Positions 58,315-64,000 of a DNA stretch of 64,000 bases are shown here, in pieces (within the stretch, counting starts at the first letter, position 1; each line of letters opens with the position of its first letter). The DNA lies in assembly GCF_013141765.1 (NCBI RefSeq), contig NZ_WHOD01000119.1, positions 112,454 through 176,453 of the forward strand, in the 5' to 3' direction. A model generated the notes under the pieces. That model saw only the letters and a list, made by a program, of their open reading frames with translations, was not told the DNA's origin and did no database searches. Position numbers and translations under genes: made by a program. This DNA is from Paenibacillus foliorum. Its GTDB lineage: Bacteria > Bacillota > Bacilli > Paenibacillales > NBRC-103111.

Positions 58315-58878
58315 CTACTCTTTGGCACGGGAAATATATTTGCCTTCGCGTGAGTCAATTAGTAGTACGTCACCTTCATTAATAAATAGAGGAACCTGTA
58401 CACTAAAGCCGGTTTCTAGCTTAGCGCTCTTCGTTGCTCCTTGTGCAGTATTACCTTTAATACCTGGCTCGGTTTCAGCTACTTTTAGCTCGATGCTGTT
58501 AGGAAGGTTAATTCCTAGAATCTCACCTTGATAGCTCATGATATGAATCATCATATTTTCTTTAAGGAAATTAAGCTCCCATTCCAGCTGCTTGGCAGTT
58601 AAAGTGAATTGGTCGAAAGTTTCAGTATCCATGAACGTATGTTCAGTACCGCTTGCATACAGATATTGCATCTCACGGTTTTCAATATGTGCGCGACCTA
58701 CGTTCTCACCCGCACGAAAAGTACGCTCAACTGTATTTCCGTTACGCAGGTTTTTCAGCTTGGAGCGCACGAATGCAGCACCCTTGCCTGGTTTTACGTG
58801 TTGAAAATCAATTACTGTGAACAAATCATGTTCTACTTGGATGGTCAAACCTGTTTTAAATTCGTTAACTGAAATCAC
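58315..58878 (-). CDS. efp: Elongation factor P
   Basis: 187 residues from GTG 58878 (AGGGGG upstream), start MISVNEFKTGLTI; the frame to 58914 is N-terminally extended. Three beta-barrel domains; the modifiable loop lysine is Lys32 (HVKPGKGAAFVRSKL), as in B. subtilis where it carries 5-aminopentanol. It rescues ribosomes stalled on polyproline. No modification genes are in the window. Followed by pepQ upstream and a hairpin downstream. Confidence 0.95.
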   Translation of the reverse strand: MISVNEFKTGLTIQVEHDLFTVIDFQHVKPGKGAAFVRSKLKNLRNGNTVERTFRAGENVGRAHIENREMQYLYASGTEHTFMDTETFDQFTLTAKQLEWELNFLKENMMIHIMSYQGEILGINLPNSIELKVAETEPGIKGNTAQGATKSAKLETGFSVQVPLFINEGDVLLIDSREGKYISRAKE

Positions 58879-58958
58879 TGAAAAATACCCCCTAAAAATG
58901 TGAGCAGACGGCATGATTTGCCGTAAGACAAAGGTTCAGACGCTGCTAAATTGTAATG

Positions 58959-60032
58959 CTAATCAAGCACAATCAAGTCTTTACTTGAATGTGTTAATTT
59001 CTGGTTACCGGTTTCAGTAATAACGATATCGTCTTCGATGCGTACTCCACCAAAGCCCGGCAAATAGATACCCGGTTCGACAGTTACCGTCATTCCTGGT
59101 GTTAGAACAACATCCCCTTGGGTGGACAGCCGCGGCGCTTCATGTATTTCCATGCCAAGTCCATGGCCTAGTCCATGACCAAAAAACTCGCCGTATCCAT
59201 GCTGTTTAATGACATCTCGGGCTATTGCATCGGCCTGCTGCCCCGTCATTCCAGGCTTAATCTTATCCAATGCTGTTAGCTGAGCCTCCAGCACGATGTT
59301 GTATATTTCCTTGTGCTTGTCCGTCGGTTTCCCGAGTACGATAGTTCGTGTAATGTCCGAGCAATAGCTTTTGTAGTAAGCACCGTAATCCAATTTCACA
59401 AACTCATTCATTTGCAAGATTCGATCGCTTGCCTTACCATGCGGCAGTGCGGATCGTTCACCGGAGGCGACAATGGTTTCGAAGGAAGTCGAAGCAGCTC
59501 CATTCTTCCTTACGAAAAATTCAATTTCAAGCGCAATATCCAGTTCTTTAACTCCTGGCTTCAGAAAGGGCAAAATATGTGTAAAGGTTCGGTCAGCCAA
59601 ATCAGCCGCTTCCTTCATGACATCAAGCTCAGCAGCATCCTTCACCAATCTCAACCTCTCAACAAGCCCGCCGGTGGCAACCAATTCAATCCCTTGAAGC
59701 GCTTCGGCTGTAGACAGGTAAGTGCCATAGGTCATATCCATTTTCTCAAAACCAACCTTAGATATCCCATGTTTAGTCAGTAATGCACGAACCGTCTCCA
59801 TTGGCTTAGGAGCATGCTCTACAACCTCATAGTGTACAGCCTGTACAGGCGCTTGACTCATGTAACGGAAATCCGTTAGCAGATAAGCTTTGGCTTCAGT
59901 TAGGAGTACATAACCGGATGAACCGGTAAATCCAGTCAAATATTGACGGTTTACCCCATTGGTGATAAGCAGTGCTTGCAATCCTTGTTCTTGCATAACA
60001 ACTCGGATTCGACCCAATCGTGCTTGCTGCAT
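58959..60032 (-). CDS. yqhT: Xaa-Pro aminopeptidase/dipeptidase (YqhT)
   Basis: 357 residues. N-terminal creatinase-like domain (1-125) and C-terminal pita-bread metallopeptidase with metal ligands in LDYGAYYKSYCSDITR, GHGLGHGLGMEIHEAPRLS and VEPGIYLPGFGGVRIEDDI. It cleaves Xaa-Pro peptides. ATG 60032 2 nt after aroQ, so translationally coupled. Next to efp as in B. subtilis. Confidence 0.94.
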   Translation of the reverse strand: MQQARLGRIRVVMQEQGLQALLITNGVNRQYLTGFTGSSGYVLLTEAKAYLLTDFRYMSQAPVQAVHYEVVEHAPKPMETVRALLTKHGISKVGFEKMDMTYGTYLSTAEALQGIELVATGGLVERLRLVKDAAELDVMKEAADLADRTFTHILPFLKPGVKELDIALEIEFFVRKNGAASTSFETIVASGERSALPHGKASDRILQMNEFVKLDYGAYYKSYCSDITRTIVLGKPTDKHKEIYNIVLEAQLTALDKIKPGMTGQQADAIARDVIKQHGYGEFFGHGLGHGLGMEIHEAPRLSTQGDVVLTPGMTVTVEPGIYLPGFGGVRIEDDIVITETGNQKLTHSSKDLIVLD

Positions 60033-60034
60033 TG

Positions 60035-60481
60035 TTATCCCTCCAGTGACTTGAGGTGGTTTACCATAGCGCGTAGGCCAAGTTCATAGCCTTCCGCACC
60101 CAATCCTGCAATTTGTCCCAGTGCAACAGGAGCGATCACCGATACATGGCGAAATGCTTCTCTTTTGTGAATATTGGAGATATGCACCTCAATAAGCGGA
60201 AGCTGTACAGTACTGATTGCATCCCGCAGTGCATAGCTGTAATGCGTGAAGGCACCAGGGTTCATAATTATGCCATCCATAGTGCCAAAGGCCTCATGAA
60301 TTTTATCGATCAAGGCCCCTTCGTGATTGGATTGAAAGCAATCCAGTTCAATTCCAAGCTCTGTTGCAAGCTTCCGAAGATTGTCTTCAATGGCCTTTAA
60401 CGAAATAGAACCATAAATACCGGGCTCACGTACACCCAGCATGTTTAAATTAGGACCGTTTAATACTAAAATCCTCTTCAA
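60035..60481 (-). CDS. aroQ: 3-dehydroquinate dehydratase, type II
   Basis: 148 residues from TTG 60481 (MKRILVLNGPNLNMLG), with TGGAGG 8 nt upstream; an upstream GTG (60496) lacks that spacing. Signature ILVLNGPNLNMLGVREPGIYG, FQSNHEGALIDKI and NPGAFTHYSYALRDAI. It dehydrates 3-dehydroquinate in the shikimate pathway. Two-gene coupling with yqhT. Confidence 0.95.
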   Translation of the reverse strand: MKRILVLNGPNLNMLGVREPGIYGSISLKAIEDNLRKLATELGIELDCFQSNHEGALIDKIHEAFGTMDGIIMNPGAFTHYSYALRDAISTVQLPLIEVHISNIHKREAFRHVSVIAPVALGQIAGLGAEGYELGLRAMVNHLKSLEG

Positions 60482-60580
60482 ACGCAGAACCTCCACATAC
60501 CCTTAAAATACACGTACAAAATATTTTACCATAACTTTCTTCTATTTGAGAACTTTTTTTTACGAAGATAAGCTAGATGG

Positions 60581-61096
60581 CTATTCCGGCTGTGGATTGT
60601 TCGATCCTGTACTGAATGGTTCACGAGCACTTTCATCGTTAAATTCGAAGGCAATACTGTATCCAATAAACAAGCCCCAAAGCATAAATAGGCAAGCTTC
60701 TGTGAGGATGGTGTTCCAATCCAAGAACGCAATCCAGTTCATCATCCCTGTGATGGGTCCAATTAAGAGGAAGATAATCCCCCAGATTGCCAGCCCGTAA
60801 ACAACACCAACCCATGGTCCTATGGCCTTAGCAAAGAAAATGGTATACAACAGTGTCGCCACAATTGAAAATAAAATAAAAACCGCCCAACCGAGCAAAT
60901 AACCTTGCCAGGTCAGCAAAAAGCTCCTTTTGAAGAACGGCTCCACTAAAAATCCAGGCGGCAAGCTGGTAAAATGAAAATAATGTTCTACCATTTTAAC
61001 AGCTCCCCAAAACAGTCCAGCAAAAAAACCAATATACAGTGAAAAAGTCCATTTATTGGAACGTTTTATGGTTTCCTTTTCTCCCTCGACTTCCAT
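60581..61096 (-). CDS. yqhR: YqhR-family membrane protein
   Basis: 171 residues with four membrane helices (about 19-38, 65-85, 92-110, 116-135 or 132-152). Found next to aroQ (yqhS) and yqhQ as in B. subtilis. Function unknown. ATG 61096 with AAGGGAGGG upstream. Divergent from yqhQ. Confidence 0.82.
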   Translation of the reverse strand: MEVEGEKETIKRSNKWTFSLYIGFFAGLFWGAVKMVEHYFHFTSLPPGFLVEPFFKRSFLLTWQGYLLGWAVFILFSIVATLLYTIFFAKAIGPWVGVVYGLAIWGIIFLLIGPITGMMNWIAFLDWNTILTEACLFMLWGLFIGYSIAFEFNDESAREPFSTGSNNPQPE

Positions 61097-61428
61097 AACG
61101 GCCCTCCCTTTCTTCTAGGATGATTAAATGGGTTTAGGTTCTGAATAACTTTAGTATATGCAATTTTTTGTACCCTAAACTTTACGTTGTCTATAGGGCA
61201 GATATGTATTAGTTACCAATCTAATATCTAGGACATTTAGCATCGAAGTCCTCATGGATGGGCAGGTTTATCGAAGTTTACCAAGCAAAGTATATAAACT
61301 TATACTTCCTGTTTAACTTAAATCTAAGGCTGATTCTTATTTTCATACCCAGCGGTAGCTTTCTCTCTTTGAATCCGATACAATAAATAATGAAACCTAC
61401 ACATATATATCAAAAGAAGGTGTTTTCG
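61097..61428. other. Divergent promoter region between yqhR and yqhQ
   Basis: 332 bp without a gene. A -10-like TACAAT at 61379-61384 precedes yqhQ. No operator or riboswitch recognised. Confidence 0.4.
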
Positions 61429-62370
61429 TTGTCGCAAAATGAGCAGCCATGTACGATTTACGGCGGTCAAGCCGTGATCGAAGGAGTAATGTTTGCAGGT
61501 CTTAAAACCCATGTCACGGCCGTACGCAAAAAGGATAATTCCATCGCCTATTTCGAAGTGCCAAAGAAGGAAATCGGCTGGGTGCAAGCTTTGAAGAAAA
61601 TACCTTTCATTCGCGGAATTGTTGGCATAGTTGAAGCAAGCGCGAAGGGTGCACAGCATTTGAACTTTTCTGCAGAAACATTTGCTGAGGAGCAGGGTGA
61701 AGAACAAACACCTAAGGAAGAACAGAAAGAATCCTTCACTGGAAAAATTTCGATGATTCTCGGTGTAGCTGTAGTAGGGGTTTTATCCTTCCTATTTGGG
61801 AAGTTTATATTCACACTGGTCCCTCCTACTATTGAACAAGTATTATTCGGTAAACTATTCGTCAACCAGATCGGACATAACTTGCTCGAAGGACTTATCA
61901 AAATCGTTTTGCTCGTTGCCTATATATACTTTATTTCACTCACACCCATGATTCGCAGATTGTTCCAATATCATGGAGCGGAGCATAAGGTTATAAGCGC
62001 ATATGAGGCAGGTGTTGAGCTGACTGTAGCAAATGTACAGAAATTCAGCACACTTCACTATCGCTGCGGAAGTAGTTTTATCGTCTTTACGGTATTAGTC
62101 GGGGTAATTATTTATTCGTTTTTCACTTACGATACCTTTGTTGAAAGAATTGTGCAGCGAATCATTCTTCTGCCAGTAGTAATTGGGGTTTCGTACGAGG
62201 TGTTGCGTTTCACTAATTTGCTTCGCGATATACCGGTACTTCGGTACCTTGGTTATCCAGGATTGTGGCTGCAATTGCTAACCACCAAACAACCTGATGA
62301 TTCTCAAGTCGAAGTGTCAATCGCTTCTTTTAATCGGATGCTGGAGCTGGATAAACAAGCAAGAGTGTGA
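61429..62370 (+). CDS. yqhQ: DUF1385 membrane protein (YqhQ)
   Basis: 313 residues from TTG 61429 (MSQNEQPCTIYGGQAVIEG), GAAGGTG upstream; the ATG at 61390 has none. YGGQAVIEGVMF and YHGAEHKVISAYEAG are DUF1385 signatures; about five membrane helices. An Asp/Glu/Gln/Lys-rich cytoplasmic loop lies at about 87-105. Function not firmly known. Order yqhQ-yqhP matches B. subtilis. Confidence 0.92.
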   Translation: MSQNEQPCTIYGGQAVIEGVMFAGLKTHVTAVRKKDNSIAYFEVPKKEIGWVQALKKIPFIRGIVGIVEASAKGAQHLNFSAETFAEEQGEEQTPKEEQKESFTGKISMILGVAVVGVLSFLFGKFIFTLVPPTIEQVLFGKLFVNQIGHNLLEGLIKIVLLVAYIYFISLTPMIRRLFQYHGAEHKVISAYEAGVELTVANVQKFSTLHYRCGSSFIVFTVLVGVIIYSFFTYDTFVERIVQRIILLPVVIGVSYEVLRFTNLLRDIPVLRYLGYPGLWLQLLTTKQPDDSQVEVSIASFNRMLELDKQARV

Positions 62371-62390
62371 GATGAAGACTCACTCACTTT

Positions 62391-62426
62391 CGAAGAAAGT
62401 TCTGTTAAAGCGAAACTCTAAGGAGG
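62391..62426 (+). repeat. SD-linked hairpin repeat 5' of the YqhP-like gene
   Basis: Plus strand: TTTCGAAGAAAG, imperfect hairpin GTTCTGTTAAAGCGAAAC, then CTAAGGAGG as ribosome binding site 8 nt from the ATG at 62435. Its sequence resembles the distal punA unit. Confidence 0.7.
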
Positions 62427-62434
62427 AAATCGTG

Positions 62435-62710
62435 ATGAAGAAACGTTATCCTATTGCCGCCTATATTATCCTTGGATTAGCCTTGATTGGATTGGCGTCC
62501 AAAGCATTATCTCTTATTATTCCTATAGCTGTGTTTGCTGTCATTTTTCTGCTTTATAAATTCCCGCCAAGTACTTGGGGACGAAGTGGAAGAACCAAGC
62601 AGGGACCCAAAAATTTCAGCCGCACTAAAGAGAAACGAAGCAGAAATGCTACGTTCCGCGTCATTGACGGCAATAAGGGAAGCTCAGATGAGCCTCCCAA
62701 GTATCACTAA
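62435..62710 (+). CDS. yqhP: YqhP-like small membrane protein
   Basis: 91 residues from ATG 62435; an extension to 62297 has no ribosome binding site and overlaps yqhQ. Two membrane helices (about 6-26 and 28-46), then a basic region (TKQGPKNFSRTKEKRSRN) and tail SSDEPPKYH. Homology to YqhP is suggested mainly by position after yqhQ. Function unknown. Confidence 0.65.
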   Translation: MKKRYPIAAYIILGLALIGLASKALSLIIPIAVFAVIFLLYKFPPSTWGRSGRTKQGPKNFSRTKEKRSRNATFRVIDGNKGSSDEPPKYH

Positions 62711-62737
62711 ACGGCGATCTAATCGCCGTTTTTTTAT
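62709..62737 (+). terminator. Terminator of the yqhQ operon
   Basis: AAACGGCGAT-cta-ATCGCCGTTTTTTT. Confidence 0.9.
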
Positions 62738-62790
62738 TTTCCAAGTCTCAGTTGCACGCTGTGGCGCAGTAGGCAGCAGTTAAACCCCTA

Positions 62791-63774
62791 TTAGAATGTA
62801 ATGGGGGCTCTCTTACGGACCACATGCTGCATATAGCTGCTTTTGTAATCAGTCAATTTCCACTTGTTTAAGAAATTCTCAGCGGCTCGGTTGCCTGATT
62901 CATAAAGCTCCCGACTTTTTTCCTTGGATATGTCAAACTCTGTGTTACTGACTCCTAAGGTAGGAATTTTCACTGTACGGAAGCGGTTCGCATCTTCAAT
63001 GTAACGTTCATCATGGGCATCCATCATTGTAGAGAAGAGTGCCTTCAACATGCTTAAGGGGCCGAAAATTTTATTGGGCTTACCCGTTCCACGCCCTACC
63101 AATTGAAAGCCGATGGTAGGTATCATGGAATCCAAAGCCGGAACCTCATCTTGATCAAACAACCATAGTGGAAAATTGCTTAATAGCCCGCCATCTACGA
63201 TATAAACAAATTGATCGGCAAAGGTTTCCGTTGGGAGCCTTTTAGATGCTGATTTACGGATTATGACGGGGTCGAAAAAATAAGGAATGCTTGTACTCAT
63301 GCGCACAGCCTTGGAAATGGGAAACTGAACGGGATCAATGCCATAATCAGCAATATCGTCCGGTAGAACTAGCAGCCTACGACCGGAAATATCCGAAGCG
63401 ACAATACGCAGCTGGTTAGGCCGAAGATCACCAAATGTACGGATCCCTTTGGCTAGAAGCAATGTGTGAATCCAATACTCCAATGTTTCCCCCGAGTACA
63501 AGCCTTTTTTCAAAAATAAACGTGCTAACGGTCCGACCAATTTGGTATCAAAAATCTTGGAACGCTGCATAAAAGCACTGAATGGAGTAGCTTCTATGAC
63601 TGCTTTCAGTTCATCCGACGTATAGCCGGCAGCTACTAAAGAGGCAATAATAGCCCCTGAAGACGTTCCAGCCACTTGATTAAAGGTAAGTCCCCTGCTC
63701 TCTGCAGCGTGTACAGCACCGGCCAATGCGATCCCCTTAACCCCTCCACCTTCAAAAACGGCATTAATTTTCAC
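62791..63774 (-). CDS. yqhO: Patatin-like phospholipase (YqhO)
   Basis: 327 residues from GTG 63774 (MKINAVFEGGGVKG), with GGGGATGGG upstream; the longer frame to 63870 is N-terminally extended. Oxyanion GGGVKG (about 9-14), nucleophile Ser38 in GTSSG, and DGG with catalytic Asp (VDGGLLSNFPLWLF). A cytoplasmic acyl hydrolase, substrate unknown. yqhO lies next to yqhPQ in B. subtilis. Confidence 0.9.
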   Translation of the reverse strand: MKINAVFEGGGVKGIALAGAVHAAESRGLTFNQVAGTSSGAIIASLVAAGYTSDELKAVIEATPFSAFMQRSKIFDTKLVGPLARLFLKKGLYSGETLEYWIHTLLLAKGIRTFGDLRPNQLRIVASDISGRRLLVLPDDIADYGIDPVQFPISKAVRMSTSIPYFFDPVIIRKSASKRLPTETFADQFVYIVDGGLLSNFPLWLFDQDEVPALDSMIPTIGFQLVGRGTGKPNKIFGPLSMLKALFSTMMDAHDERYIEDANRFRTVKIPTLGVSNTEFDISKEKSRELYESGNRAAENFLNKWKLTDYKSSYMQHVVRKRAPITF

Positions 63775-64000
63775 ATATATCCCATCCCCGCTGTTATATA
63801 TTCCGCAACAGACCAAGCAACTCATTGGAATATATGCAGGGCGGGTTTGACCCAATACCCGTTTTTTCAAGGAACAAATGACTCGCTGACCAAAGAATCG
63901 TCCAAGATTTCGGGGTTACTTGGGCTGCTACCTGATGTGATGGAATTGAACTATGTGTGTACGACTATGAGGTGCGGCATAAAAAAAGCATCCGATAAAT
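63775..64000. other. Right-end intergenic region
   Basis: 226 bp upstream of the patatin gene without a recognisable ORF. The last bases (AAAAAAAGCATCCG) look like the left arm of a terminator for a gene beyond the edge. Confidence 0.35.

Noticed and set aside
1..64000. CRISPR array, rRNA, tRNA, transposase or prophage genes
   Set aside because: None recognised. Repeats present are short hairpins in leaders, not regularly spaced direct repeats with unique spacers.

Overview
The window looks like a chromosomal segment of an endospore-forming member of the Bacillales, most likely Paenibacillus or a close relative. Evidence: spo0A, spoIVB, spoIIM and a complete eight-gene spoIIIA operon; a gene order that matches the Bacillus subtilis pdp-pupG-drm-xerD-fur-spoIIM and spo0A-to-yqhO blocks; strong AGGAGG ribosome binding sites; frequent TTG and GTG starts; and a single pair of lineage-typical tandem PNP genes. 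Almost all of it is ordinary housekeeping DNA on the minus strand. There is no prophage, transposase, CRISPR array, rRNA or tRNA.

Layout. 1-8911 is a nucleoside-salvage block (pdp fragment, two tandem purine nucleoside phosphorylases, deoB, xerD, yqzK), interrupted at 588-4190 by a small accessory island (CorA, a CuA-type cupredoxin, a YvyF-like protein, a GNAT and two very small ORFs). 9042-17190 carries ald, lepB, fur, spoIIM, an endonuclease Q-like nuclease, nudF, a long MciZ homologue, DUF3866, an M20 peptidase and a Prli42-like miniprotein. 17200-22706 is the branched-chain 2-oxoacid dehydrogenase complex (E3-E1alpha-E1beta-E2) next to DUF2627. 22885-25607 is a polyprenyl-phosphate glycosyltransferase, a GT2 and a SteA-like protein. 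25824-29327 is accessory (ArsR-DoxX-AHSA1 operon, two lipoproteins, two hypotheticals). 29632-45627 runs from spo0A and spoIVB through recN, argR, tlyA, dxs, ispA, xseBA, folD, nusB and the Asp23 group to accBC. 45752-52114 is spoIIIAA-AH plus yqhV. 52334-57653 holds comAB, DUF441, aspartokinase, a phosphatase, VanZ and a GNAT. 58315-63774 is efp, an Xaa-Pro peptidase, aroQ, yqhR, yqhQ, a YqhP-like protein and a patatin.

The most unusual structure is not a gene. A short dispersed hairpin repeat sits immediately 5' of the Shine-Dalgarno sequence of at least eight functionally unrelated genes on both strands, always in the same orientation to the gene, and appears to carry the AGGAGG ribosome binding site as its 3' end. 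A second candidate is a roughly 160-nt multi-stem palindromic element between accC and asp23. Other points of interest are a second PNP with both base-recognition residues changed, an extended MciZ overlapping the gene on the opposite strand, a XerD lacking the usual beta-hairpin lysine, a probable leaderless autoregulated ArsR operon, and an internal start for the aspartokinase beta subunit.

Gene starts were re-chosen wherever a good ribosome binding site pointed to a TTG, GTG or internal ATG. All functional calls rest on family recognition from sequence alone; no database search was run.
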